Assembly: GCF_000242455.2 (NCBI RefSeq)
Contig: NC_019892.1
Span: 4,836,001-4,900,000 of the forward strand
DNA length: 64,000 bases
Origin: Singulisphaera acidiphila DSM 18658
GTDB lineage: Bacteria; Planctomycetota; Planctomycetia; Isosphaerales; Isosphaeraceae
Direction: 5' to 3'
Shown here: positions 25,313-34,106 of the stretch, in pieces
Layout: the number at the start of each line of letters is the position of its first letter
Numbering within the stretch: the first letter of the stretch is position 1
Notes under the pieces: model-generated
Seen by the model: only the letters and a program-made list of their open reading frames with translations
Told to the model about the DNA's origin: nothing
Databases searched by the model: none
Program-made: the position numbers and the translations under genes

Positions 25313-26416
25313 ATGAAACCCGAGACACTTTCCCGAACCGCGCTGAATCGGGCTTTGCTGGCCCGGCAGATGATGCTCGCCCGCAAAGAGGTTTCTCCTC
25401 TTTGTCTTGTGGAACGCCTGGTCGGTCTGCAAGCCCAGCAGCCGCAACCTCCGTTCATCGGGCTCTGGACCCGGATCGCCGGCTTCGAGCGGGAGGCGCT
25501 TTGGCGTTTGCTCCATGACCGCACGGTTGTGCGCTCGACCTTGATGCGCGGCACCCTGCACTTGATGAGCGCGGCGGACTACCTGATGATCCGCGGCACG
25601 CTCCAGCCGATGCTGAGCGCGGGGATGCGTGGGGTGCTCCGCGACCGGGTCGACGGCCTGGATCTTGAAGGGTTGACGACTTCGGCCCGCCAGGTTTTCC
25701 AGGAACGGCCCAGGACCTTCACCGAGCTGCGGGCCGCTCTGCTGGAAACGGTCCCGGAGGCCGATGAACGCGCGATGGGATATGCGGTACGGACGCATCT
25801 CCCGCTGGTTGCGGTGCCCGACGACTCCGCGTGGGGATATCGCGCCGACCCCAACTTCGCCACGGCCGAGTCGTGGCTCGGCCAGGTTCCAGGTCCAGGC
25901 GTGCCGACGCAGGACCTTGTCCTCCGCTACCTCGCCGGTTTCGGCCCGGCGGCGGCGGTGGACGTTCAGGCCTGGTCCGGCCTCACCGGGGTTCGCGAGC
26001 ATCTCGAAGCGCTTCGGCCTCGGCTCAAGACCTTTCGCGACGAGCGAAAGCGCGAGCTGTTTGACCTGCCCGACGCGCCCCGGCCGTCGGAAGAGATCCC
26101 TGCGCCGGTGCGCTTTCTCCCCGGCTTCGACAACATCCTCCTCGCGCACGCCGACCGGACACGAATCATCGCCGACGAGCACCGGCCGCGAGTCATCACC
26201 AAGAACCTCCTCGTCCTGCCGACGTTCCTGGTCGCCGGCTTTGTCGCCGGCATCTGGAAGTCGGCCCGAGCCAAGAAAGCGGCGAGTCTAACTCTCTCGC
26301 CGTTTGCTTCGTTGCCGAAGGCCGTGAAGGCTCAACTCGCTGAGGAAGGCGAGAAACTCGTCCGGTTCATCGAACCCGACGCCAGCACCTGGTCCGTCAC
26401 GTTCGAGGCGGCCTGA
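25313..26416 (+). CDS. Winged-helix (HTH_42) protein, AlkZ-like DNA glycosylase candidate
   Basis: This encodes 367 residues from ATG 25313; the frame is open further upstream across the DUF1501 remnant, but that part is a shadow. It starts with SRTALNRALLARQMMLAR, followed by LVGLQAQQPQPPFIGLWTRI, then three predicted winged-helix units and RFLPGFDNILLAHADRTRII near 275. This is the HTH_42 (YcaQ/AlkZ) family. In Streptomyces AlkZ, two Gln in a Q-x-Q motif unhook interstrand crosslinks; here QAQ stands in the same segment. The family is broad and many members are uncharacterised, so a DNA-repair function is an inference. It appears to be a single gene, starting 37 bases after the DUF1501 remnant. 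Confidence 0.75.
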   Translation: MKPETLSRTALNRALLARQMMLARKEVSPLCLVERLVGLQAQQPQPPFIGLWTRIAGFEREALWRLLHDRTVVRSTLMRGTLHLMSAADYLMIRGTLQPMLSAGMRGVLRDRVDGLDLEGLTTSARQVFQERPRTFTELRAALLETVPEADERAMGYAVRTHLPLVAVPDDSAWGYRADPNFATAESWLGQVPGPGVPTQDLVLRYLAGFGPAAAVDVQAWSGLTGVREHLEALRPRLKTFRDERKRELFDLPDAPRPSEEIPAPVRFLPGFDNILLAHADRTRIIADEHRPRVITKNLLVLPTFLVAGFVAGIWKSARAKKAASLTLSPFASLPKAVKAQLAEEGEKLVRFIEPDASTWSVTFEAA

Positions 26417-26503
26417 AGGCGAAGGGCAAGGGGATATGCCAATCCGATCGGGCGAGCGAGTCAGGCCTCTGTGGCCTGATCGCTCGCGCGCTCGGGGATG
26501 AAA

Positions 26504-27433
26504 TCAGACGTTGGCGAATGGGTTCTGGAACTCGATCAACTGGGCGGCACGGACCAACTCGGCGATGCCGCGGTCCAGGTCGACCGTCGTCTCGAACCCC
26601 TTGGCCCGGATCTTCTCGTAGGAGACTTCATAGTTCCGCTGGTCGGCGTCGCTGCCGAACTCGGCGAAGTGCAAGTAGAAGTCGACATGTTCGAGAATCT
26701 TCCGCGCCACGTCTTCCTTGGTGAAGTTCATGGTCTCGTGGCCGACGTTGTAGACGTCGTCCTTGACCGTGTCCCACTTCTCCAAGGCGAAGATCATCGA
26801 GCGGGCCATGTCGCGGACGTGGACGAAGGTCCGCTTGAAACCCCCTTGGTAGACGATCAGGCTCTTGTTCTTCACCGCCTGGTAGGTGAAGTCGTTGGGC
26901 ATGAGGTCGAGCCGCATCCGGTTGCTGACGCCGAAGGCGGTCGCGTAGCGGTAGGCGATGCCGTTGCCGGCGTCGAGCACCATCTGCTCGGCGGTCGCTT
27001 TGGTTTCGCCGTAGAGGGTGATCGGAGCGCGGGGGGTCTTCTCGTTGCAGATATAGTCGGGGACGGCCCCGTAGATGCTGCCGGTCGAGGCGAAGATGAC
27101 CTTCTGGTCGGGCTTGCGGAGGCTGAGCAGGTTGCGAGTCCCATCGACGTTGGTCGCCTGGGCCAGGTGCGGCTCCTTCTTGCAGGCCGGGTAGCCGACG
27201 ATGGCGGCGAGGTGAACGACGGCATCCATGCCCTCGAGCGCGGACTTGAGTCCGCCGAGGTCGCTGACGTCCCCTTTGACCAGCTCGAAGAAACGGTTCT
27301 GGCAGCAAGGGAGGAGACCCTGGCCGCCGAACTTGAGTGAGTCGTAGACCCGGACGCGGTGCCCCTGTTGCAGGAGCATGGGAACGAGGGTTGAACCGAC
27401 ATAGCCGGCGCCGCCGGTGACGAGAATCTTCAT
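26504..27433 (-). CDS. NAD-dependent sugar epimerase/dehydratase (extended SDR)
   Basis: This 309-residue extended short-chain dehydrogenase has the nucleotide-binding motif VTGGAGYVGS, an acidic DVSDLGG site, HLAAIVGYPACKK, and the catalytic STGSIYG Ser with YGETK (Tyr-x-x-x-Lys). The C-terminal region GGFKRTFVHVRDMARSM binds the sugar nucleotide. The NPFANV end is unusual for GalE-type enzymes; the protein resembles SDR epimerases of surface-glycan loci more than GalE itself. Substrate is not certain. It stands on the minus strand, about 350 bases downstream of another SDR gene (27784-28716). Confidence 0.88.
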   Translation of the reverse strand: MKILVTGGAGYVGSTLVPMLLQQGHRVRVYDSLKFGGQGLLPCCQNRFFELVKGDVSDLGGLKSALEGMDAVVHLAAIVGYPACKKEPHLAQATNVDGTRNLLSLRKPDQKVIFASTGSIYGAVPDYICNEKTPRAPITLYGETKATAEQMVLDAGNGIAYRYATAFGVSNRMRLDLMPNDFTYQAVKNKSLIVYQGGFKRTFVHVRDMARSMIFALEKWDTVKDDVYNVGHETMNFTKEDVARKILEHVDFYLHFAEFGSDADQRNYEVSYEKIRAKGFETTVDLDRGIAELVRAAQLIEFQNPFANV

Positions 27434-27783
27434 GGTGTGTCCATCCGTGGTGGCCCCTGACGCGCCTGGAGTCGTCAGGGTCGCGGTGCGAGTTCGGGAA
27501 GTCGCGGCGGCAAAGTGAGGCGGGTTAAGAACGCCAGGCCCTCATCCTTGCGGCCGATCCTTTTTTGGGTGGGTTGCACTGCGCGGCGGCGACCGGATGG
27601 TTCCTCTTCCGGCGTCGGCGGAATTTGCTTTTGGGTATCGGCAAAAAAAATCGAGACGAACGGGATGACTGACCGATCAACTCGGTCCATCCGTCGGAGA
27701 GCCACTATCGGCAAAGGGGGGCCGAGCTGTCAACGGCATCTTTTGCGTGCTCTCGGACAAACATGCCGAAGAAAAGGCCTTGG
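27434..27783. other. Gene-free gap between two SDR genes
   Basis: This 350-base gap has no supported coding sequence; short frames on both strands are low-complexity and unmatched. It may contain the promoter of the downstream minus-strand SDR gene and the end of the upstream transcript. Confidence 0.45.
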
Positions 27784-28716
27784 TCATCCGGCCAGGGTTC
27801 GTTTCAGCCCTTCCTCGAAATTGACTTCGGGGCGATAGCCCAGCGCGGCCTGGATTCGCTCGAGGTTGGCCAGCGAATGGCGGACGTCTCCTTCGCGCGG
27901 GGGCTTGAACTCCGGCTCGATCCGAGTGCCGAGGATTGCGTTGATCGCCGCGACCAGGTCGAGCAGGCTGACGCTTCGGCCGATGCCGACGTTGAGGATC
28001 GCCCCGGCGAGCGGCCGTTCCGAGCGCATGGCGGCCAGGTTCGCGGCCACGACGTTGCTCACATAGGTGTAGTCGCGGGTCTGCCCGCCATCGCCGAAGA
28101 TCGTGGGCCGCCGTCCCTCGGACATCGCCCGCGCGAACAGCGAGATCACACCGCTGTACGGGCTGGTTGGGTCCTGTCGCGGACCGAAGATGTTGAAGTA
28201 GCGTAGACTGACGCCGTCGAGCCCCATCGTCTTGGCGTAGACGGAGACGTAATGCTCACCGGCGAGCTTGCCGGCGGCGTAGGGGCTGAGCGGCTCGGGA
28301 TAAATCGCTTCGTGCTTGGGCGACTCCACCGTCTCACCGTAGGCGGCGCTGGAGGCGGCGAACATGAAGCGCTTGACCCCCGCCTGTCGTGCGGCCTCGA
28401 GCATGTTCAGCGTGGCGGTCGGCCCGCTCTCGTGGGAGGAGAGGGGCTCGCGAACCGATCGCGGGACGCTGGGAATCGCGGCCTCGTGGAACACGAACTC
28501 GGCCCCCTCGACGGCCCGGCGGCAGACCTCGAAATCGGCGACGTTCCCCTCCAGCCAGTCGTACCGGCCCTCGAGGTGGGCAAGATTGCTCCGATGTCCG
28601 GTCGAGAGGTTGTCGACGATCCGCACCCGGAACCCTTCGCCGATGAGCGCCTCGGCCAGGTGGGAGCCGATGAATCCGGCACCCCCCGTGACCACGACCA
28701 GGCCGGTATTCTTCAT
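27784..28716 (-). CDS. NAD-dependent UDP-sugar 4-epimerase-like SDR
   Basis: This encodes 310 residues from ATG 28716; the frame is open to 28932, but only this start gives the family N-terminus MKNTGLVVVTGGAGFIGSHL. Further motifs are VDNLSTGHRSNLAHLEG, FHEAAIPSVPRSV, AASSAAYGE (catalytic Ser), PYAAGK (catalytic Tyr/Lys), RYFNIFGPRQDPTSPYSGVIS and FGDGGQTRDYTYVSNVV. This is the pattern of UDP-glucose/UDP-GlcNAc 4-epimerases of the GalE/WbpP/Gne group, which supply UDP-Gal, UDP-GalNAc or UDP-GalNAcA. The bulky-substrate gatekeeper residue cannot be judged reliably by eye. It follows the O-antigen-ligase-like gene on the minus strand by 222 bases. Confidence 0.9.
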   Translation of the reverse strand: MKNTGLVVVTGGAGFIGSHLAEALIGEGFRVRIVDNLSTGHRSNLAHLEGRYDWLEGNVADFEVCRRAVEGAEFVFHEAAIPSVPRSVREPLSSHESGPTATLNMLEAARQAGVKRFMFAASSAAYGETVESPKHEAIYPEPLSPYAAGKLAGEHYVSVYAKTMGLDGVSLRYFNIFGPRQDPTSPYSGVISLFARAMSEGRRPTIFGDGGQTRDYTYVSNVVAANLAAMRSERPLAGAILNVGIGRSVSLLDLVAAINAILGTRIEPEFKPPREGDVRHSLANLERIQAALGYRPEVNFEEGLKRTLAG

Positions 28717-28938
28717 GTGAGAAAATCCTTGAGTGATGTCGTGACTGGCCCGGCGGGCCCGGTCGATCCGGTTCTGCTCCTGGGGCAAGGGGTCGCTCGG
28801 GCGCGTGCTCCCGTCGACCGCTTGATTATCGATTCTCACGCCTTGCTTTCCCAGGTCGATCGCTCGACATGAGGCCGCTTTGCATCGCGTCGTGAGAAAC
28901 GGCAACACAAACAAAAGAGAGACGGATGGCAAGGCGGT

Positions 28939-31488
28939 TCAGCGTTCGGTCTTGGCGACCGCGTCGGCCGCGCGATTGTGGGCGTCCCACAGTGCGGAGT
29001 CTCTGGGCGAGTAGTAACGCCCGATCATGGCCTGATCGTAGGCGTCGCGGGCTCGTCCCCAGGCGAGCAGCCAGTTGATCAGCTCCGTCCTCCAGGCGGG
29101 GTTTGTGGGGTCGAGGGCGAGCGCTTGCTCCATCCGGGCCTGGGCCTGTTCGCGATCGTTCATGAGGAACCAGACGTTCGCCTCGGCCTGGAACCGGTCG
29201 GCCGGTTTCAGGAGCGGATCGCTCGCCAGTTTCTTGAGGGCCGCGCGGAGGAGGAGTTCCCGGGATGGTCGCTCCTCGGAGGTCGTATAGGCACGGCCGG
29301 CGAGCCGGAGCGCGACTTGGCCTGAGGGAATGATCCGGTCGACGATCTCCTGGGCCGAGAAGAGTTCCTTGGCCATCTCGGCGATCGCGTCGGCGCTTTC
29401 GGGGGCGAGGGTCAGAATCCGTTTCCAGCAGCGCGCCAGCAGGTCGAGGTCGCCGACCTGAATGGCCACGCTCTGGATGAGCTCGAGCACTTGCAGGTTG
29501 GGGCCGGAAAGCCGCAAGGCACGATTCGCGTAGACGCTGGGCGGTTCGCCCCCCTGGAGCAGGTAGTGCAAGACCGCGAGCCGGACGTGCGGGTCGGGCA
29601 AGAGGGGGCTGCACCGCCTCGCTTCCAGGAAGCAACGGGTCGCCGGGACGAGATAGAGCCGGATATGGTCGATGTCCAGGAGGTCGGCGATCGGGATCGG
29701 CTTGCCCCCCGGCGGGGAGTGGACCGTGCTGAGCAGCCAGAGCGGGCTGGCCTGATTGGCCACCTTTTCCTTGTCCTTCTCGAACTCGCGGAGCGACTCC
29801 TCCACGCTCGTGGTGTAGAGCCGAAGGAAGATCAGGCCGAGCTTCCAGTGGCCGTCAGCCCAATCCGGGCGGATCTTGGTGACGCGCTCGAGGACGTCCT
29901 GTTTCCGCTCAAGCTCGTCCATATCTGCGCCGTCTTCGCCTGTGGCCGGCTTGGCGACTCCTTGGAGGTAAAATCCGGCGTCGGCCATTGCCGTTTCGAT
30001 CTGCATCAGGTGAAAGCCCTCGACCAGGGCGGTCGTGCTCAGCGCGAGCATGACGACGGCGCCGAGCGCCGAGCCGGCCCGGCGCCAGTAGGGCGATGGC
30101 CGGTCCTCTTGCGGGGTGTTCCGGGTCTCCAGCCCGAGCTTCGCAAGGTAAGCGCCCAGGATCACCGCGACGACGGAGACGGCCGGCACATGGAGCGCGA
30201 AGTCGCCCAGGCTCTGGATGAGCAGGCTCGAGATTCCAAAGAGGGCCCCGCAGATCAAGGCGGATTCGACTCGGACCGTCGTCCCTTTCAAGGCACGCCA
30301 GCCGAGGGCGACGGCCCCGGCCCCGGCGGCCAGAACCAGGCCGAGCCCGATGACGCCCCCCTCCAGCAGCCATTCGATGTACTCGTTCTCGGCGTGCTCA
30401 AAGATCACGTTGGCATGCACCGAGTAGAACCGAGTCGTTAGCGCGGCGAAGCTTCCCAGGCCCGTCCCGAAGAGGGCATAGCTCGGGATCAGTCGGCCGG
30501 CCGTCTGCCAGATGACGAAACGATCGGCATAGGCCTTCGACTCGAGGAGCGACCCGATCCGCTCCTGATAGCCGGTCGAGGACCCCAGGGCCACCAGTAA
30601 GACGACGACCAGCAACCCGATCACGCCCAGGCTTAGTACCAGCTTCTTCGCCTGGGGACGAAGCAGGATGACCACCAGTCCCATCGAGAGGAGCATCGCC
30701 ACGAACCCGGTCCGCGCCAGCGAGACCACGATCCCGACGATGATCAACCCGGTCGCATACGCGGCCCAGATCTGATCGCCCCGCTGCCGGTAACCGTTAT
30801 GGGCGCCGCGCCGGGGGGCCATCAGAAAGGTCAGGGCGAAGCCGAGACCAAGATTGAGGTAGGCCGCCAGGTGGTTGTGATTGACGAAGGGGCCGCTGCT
30901 GCTCGAGGGTGTTTCCCGAACCCAGTAGATCCGGCCGTTCCAGGAGAGTAACTGGATCAGCGAGAACAACGACAAAAAGGCCGCATTGGCCGCCAACGCG
31001 ATTCCGAACCGGCGCAGCGAGGCCGTCCCGAGGCCGAGACCCATCACGGCCTGGAACAGGACCCACCCAGCCGCCAGCCGCATCGCGGCGCGCCCCGACG
31101 CGTCGGGTTCCAGGCTGATCGTGGACGCCGGAAGTGCGACCGTCGGCCCCTCGTCCCCACTGACGCGCTCCGCCGCCGGCGGGAGCAGGCCGGCCCGCAA
31201 CGCGACGGTCGCCGGCGAGATCCGCTTGAGCAGACCAGGGGACAACGGCGTGGCCTGCAAGGCGGCGAGCAGGACCAGCCCCCCGATTGCCACGCTGGGC
31301 AGGCAAAAGAGGGCGTGAACGCGATCCGTGCCGGCCCGGATCACGAGCGCCAGGATCGCCAGGAGGAAGATTCCCAGGAAGAGGACGAACTCCGCCCAGG
31401 CCTCCACCGCGCCAAAGGCCCAGGGGGCCAGACAGGCCATGGCGATCAGGATCGCCTCGGAAGCGTATTGGCATCGTCGAATCAGCAT
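28939..31488 (-). CDS. O-antigen ligase/polymerase-like membrane protein with C-terminal TPR domain
   Basis: This encodes 849 residues from ATG 31488 (the frame is open to 31527). About 12 transmembrane helices occupy residues 10-480. Between them are WVRETPSSSSGPFVNHNHLAAYLNLGLG, which is the Wzy/WaaL-family motif, and HANVIFEHAENEYIEWLLEGGVIG, the large loop shared by O-antigen ligases. The C-terminal about 350 residues form predicted helical repeats (HWKLGLIFLRLY, CFLEARRCSPLLPDPHVRLAVLHYLL, ARMEQALALDPTNPAW) of TPR type, outside the family's usual about 400-450 residue length. It would polymerise or ligate glycans at the periplasmic face. A second, TPR-free member lies at 56054. The TPR part may recruit partners. 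Confidence 0.85.
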   Translation of the reverse strand: MLIRRCQYASEAILIAMACLAPWAFGAVEAWAEFVLFLGIFLLAILALVIRAGTDRVHALFCLPSVAIGGLVLLAALQATPLSPGLLKRISPATVALRAGLLPPAAERVSGDEGPTVALPASTISLEPDASGRAAMRLAAGWVLFQAVMGLGLGTASLRRFGIALAANAAFLSLFSLIQLLSWNGRIYWVRETPSSSSGPFVNHNHLAAYLNLGLGFALTFLMAPRRGAHNGYRQRGDQIWAAYATGLIIVGIVVSLARTGFVAMLLSMGLVVILLRPQAKKLVLSLGVIGLLVVVLLVALGSSTGYQERIGSLLESKAYADRFVIWQTAGRLIPSYALFGTGLGSFAALTTRFYSVHANVIFEHAENEYIEWLLEGGVIGLGLVLAAGAGAVALGWRALKGTTVRVESALICGALFGISSLLIQSLGDFALHVPAVSVVAVILGAYLAKLGLETRNTPQEDRPSPYWRRAGSALGAVVMLALSTTALVEGFHLMQIETAMADAGFYLQGVAKPATGEDGADMDELERKQDVLERVTKIRPDWADGHWKLGLIFLRLYTTSVEESLREFEKDKEKVANQASPLWLLSTVHSPPGGKPIPIADLLDIDHIRLYLVPATRCFLEARRCSPLLPDPHVRLAVLHYLLQGGEPPSVYANRALRLSGPNLQVLELIQSVAIQVGDLDLLARCWKRILTLAPESADAIAEMAKELFSAQEIVDRIIPSGQVALRLAGRAYTTSEERPSRELLLRAALKKLASDPLLKPADRFQAEANVWFLMNDREQAQARMEQALALDPTNPAWRTELINWLLAWGRARDAYDQAMIGRYYSPRDSALWDAHNRAADAVAKTER

Positions 31489-31878
31489 CGACTCAGGGTC
31501 CCTTGCGGCCAAGCGATGGGAAAACAAAAACCGATGTCAGCGAACGAGGACGCACGCCCTGTCCTCGAGTGCCCTCATGATAGAAATCTTGGCGAAGAAT
31601 TACCAATGTTGGAAAAAGCGATGGTGAGATTCCCTTTTGTTCTGTTACCAGTGGTGTGCAGTGTGAGGATGTTGCCCACCGCTTTGCCGGTTGGGTTGAC
31701 CTTGAGTTGGGGCCGGGACCCAATGTTGGGGCACGGTTGTCACGAATCGGCCTCAGCCCCGTTCCAAACTGAGGAAGGAGCGGTTGAACTCGCCCAACTT
31801 CTTGGGCGTAATAGCAATATAAGTGGGATCTCGAGGAATCCTTCGGTTTCGCTTTATCGGCTGCAAAGGAGGGCTACC
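31489..31878. other. Divergent gap with promoter potential
   Basis: This 390-base gap lies between the minus-strand ligase-like gene and the plus-strand HTH gene. The HTH frame is open across it, but its upstream residues do not match the HTH family. No RNA or repeat was recognised. Confidence 0.4.
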
Positions 31879-32208
31879 ATTTACGCGAACAATGAGCCAA
31901 CGGCTGCGAATTCCTTGGGCGCTCGCCTTCGCATGGTTCGCATTGAGATTTTTGGCGATGACGGTAGCGTCGCCCTCAGCGATCAGCTTGGGGTTGCGCC
32001 GAAGACCTGGCAGAATTATGAAGAGATCGGTGAAGCGATGCCTGCCCAGACCCTCTTGCACTTCATCGAGCTGACGGGGGTTGACCCCCTCTGGCTCATG
32101 CGAGGCGAAGGGAGGAAATATCGGCAAGGATGGCGAAGTCGCGAGCCGGGAGCGAACCTGTCGGCCGTCTCGCAGGCCGTCGAATCGTCGTTGCGATCCG
32201 CGCCTTGA
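31879..32208 (+). CDS. Small helix-turn-helix protein, possible ATT start codon
   Basis: This encodes 109 residues if initiation is at ATT 31879. NSLGARLRMVRIEIFGDDG precedes the helix-turn-helix VALSDQLGVAPKTWQNYEEIGEAMPAQTLLHFIELTGVDPLWLMRGEG, an XRE-like fold seen in several planctomycete regulators. In frame, no ATG, GTG or TTG lies between the upstream residues that do not fit the family and the domain itself; a strong Shine-Dalgarno AAAGGAGGG stands six bases before ATT, which is therefore the best start. A CTG (31861) and a later ATG that would remove the domain's first helix are alternatives. ATT starts are rare (infC is the known case). It may regulate a neighbouring gene; its DNA target is unknown. 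Confidence 0.6.
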   Translation: MYANNEPTAANSLGARLRMVRIEIFGDDGSVALSDQLGVAPKTWQNYEEIGEAMPAQTLLHFIELTGVDPLWLMRGEGRKYRQGWRSREPGANLSAVSQAVESSLRSAP

Positions 32209-32798
32209 TGGTCACCAATGGTGCTGGCTCCGGCTCCACGAACAGGCGTTCTCCGTCCGCTGGAGCCGTTTGTTGAGTCTTAGAGAGAAGAATTTATATT
32301 TTTGGATGAATGGGATTTCGCTTGTGACGATTGGTGGGACGTGGATTAAATCGCCTGTATGTTTGCGTACTGTGATCGCAGAGTTATGGCTTTCATGAAA
32401 ACGGCAGGTAGATGCCTTGCGAACGCTTCCAAGGCGAGTCGGCGGCTCACTCCTGAGTTGGGGGGGCCGAAGATTCGTGTAATGGGGCTTCGTTGCAAGC
32501 CGTATTTCCCTTCCCCTCCGCATTTCTGCTCCCCGATTTGACCTGGTGGCGTGAGAATCCACGACCGGGCCGACGGCGGATGGACCTTGGCGAGCGGATT
32601 CCATACGATAGGGCCGAGATTGTGGGAGGACGCGGGAAGGTGGGCTGAATGTCCACCCGAACCCCGATCCGCTTGGGCGACGGCCAGAACCTGGGGCCTG
32701 CTCTGCGCAAGATCAGGTCGTTCCGCGGGGGCGTTTGCTCTGCCTTCTTTTTCTTATGATTTTGGGTTGATTTGTCGCAAAGTTGAGAACATTTTGCC
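32209..32798. other. Gene-free stretch upstream of the dipeptidase gene
   Basis: This 590-base gap contains no supported gene. Frames on the minus strand (32212-32926) show no family pattern. The AT-rich part near 32280-32400 may include a promoter, and the region before 32799 the dipeptidase leader. Confidence 0.45.
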
Positions 32799-33869
32799 AT
32801 GCTGATTTTCGACGCCCATCTCGACCTGAGCATGAACGCTTTGGAATGGAACCGCGACCTCACGCGTCCGGTGGCCGAGATTCGGGCTCGCGAGGCCGGC
32901 AAGTCGGACAAGCCCGATCGCGGCAATGCGATGGTCTCGCTGCCCGAGATGCGTCGGGGGCGGGTTGGGTTGTGCGTCGCGACTCAGATCGCGCGGCATG
33001 TCGCCCCCGGCAATCCGCTCCCCGGTTGGCATAGCCCTGAGATCGCCTGGGCGCAGACGCAGGGGCAATTGTCCTGGTATCGCGCGATGGAGGAGGCCGG
33101 CGAGATGACGGCGATCGTCGATCGCAAGGGCCTCGATCGGCATGTCGAGCTCTGGACGAACGACCCGCCGGCCGACGCTCCGATCGGCTACATTCTCAGC
33201 CTGGAAGGAGCCGACTCGATCCGGACTCTCGGCCATCTGGAGCAAGCTTATGCCCAGGGCCTGCGGGCCCTTGGGCCGGCTCACTACGGGCCGGGCCGCT
33301 ACGCCCAGGGGACCCACGCCACCGGCGGCCTGACCCCGGCCGGGCGCGACTTGCTGGCGGAGATGCGTCGGCTGAACATCATCCTCGACGCCACCCACCT
33401 CTGTGACGATAGCTTCTGGGAAGCGCTCGACCTCTACGACGGCCCCGTCTGGGCGAGCCATCAGAACTGCCGCGCTCTGGTCCCCGACGACCGCCAGTTC
33501 AGCGACGCGCAGATCAAGGAGCTGATCGCCCGGGGGGCCATCTTCGGCGCGGCGCTCGATGCCTGGATGATCGTTCCCGGTTGGAAGATCGGCAAGACCC
33601 TCCCCCAGGAGGCGGGCGCGACGCTTGAACGCGAGATCGACCATATCGACCACATCTGCCAGCTCGCGGGCAACGCCCGCCACGTCGGGATCGGCACCGA
33701 CCTCGACGGCGGCTTCGGCCGCGAACAGGCCCCCGCCGACATGGACACCATCGCCGACCTGACCAACCTCCCCGCCATGCTCGCTCGTCGCGGCTATTCG
33801 GCCGACGACATTGCCGGCGTCATGCACGGCAACTTCCTGCGGTTCCTCCGACACACTTGGGGTGAATAG
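32799..33869 (+). CDS. Membrane dipeptidase family (peptidase M19) protein
   Basis: This 356-residue protein matches the M19 renal-dipeptidase family, a two-zinc amidohydrolase-fold enzyme. Metal ligands are visible in order: His7 and Asp9 in DAHLDL, Glu in ILSLEGADSI, His in LDATHLCDDSFWEAL and His in VWASHQNCRAL. The catalytic Asp is in GIGTDLDGGFG. GNFLRFLR is the conserved C-terminal helix. It lacks a signal peptide, so it should be cytoplasmic. Bacterial homologues cleave dipeptides, including some with a D-residue, but others have unrelated roles. No operon partner lies on its strand. A shared hairpin follows. Confidence 0.92.
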   Translation: MLIFDAHLDLSMNALEWNRDLTRPVAEIRAREAGKSDKPDRGNAMVSLPEMRRGRVGLCVATQIARHVAPGNPLPGWHSPEIAWAQTQGQLSWYRAMEEAGEMTAIVDRKGLDRHVELWTNDPPADAPIGYILSLEGADSIRTLGHLEQAYAQGLRALGPAHYGPGRYAQGTHATGGLTPAGRDLLAEMRRLNIILDATHLCDDSFWEALDLYDGPVWASHQNCRALVPDDRQFSDAQIKELIARGAIFGAALDAWMIVPGWKIGKTLPQEAGATLEREIDHIDHICQLAGNARHVGIGTDLDGGFGREQAPADMDTIADLTNLPAMLARRGYSADDIAGVMHGNFLRFLRHTWGE

Positions 33870-33910
33870 GCTTTTGTTTGCTGGAAATATTCGTACGTGC
33901 CTCTTACCGC

Positions 33911-33940
33911 GAGAGAGGGGCGTTTCCACGTCCCTCTCTC
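33911..33940. terminator. Hairpin between converging genes
   Basis: GAGAGAGGG pairs exactly with CCCTCTCTC around a 12-base loop, between the ends of the plus-strand dipeptidase and the minus-strand sigma-factor gene. A short T-tract is absent on both sides, so it may be a stabilising 3' structure or a weak bidirectional terminator. Confidence 0.45.
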
Positions 33941-34106
33941 CAGAGCGCGGCCCCATTTTCGTTGAAGCATTTCTGGGGAGTTTGCGCCCCTGGAAATTGA
34001 CGGTTGTCCCTTTGGAGCGATCAAGAAACCTGCCGATATGGAATGGCCTTGTCGGGTCCGGGCGGCCGATGAGCCGATCGAACCGAATCTGGGCGGGCTA
34101 TTCTTC

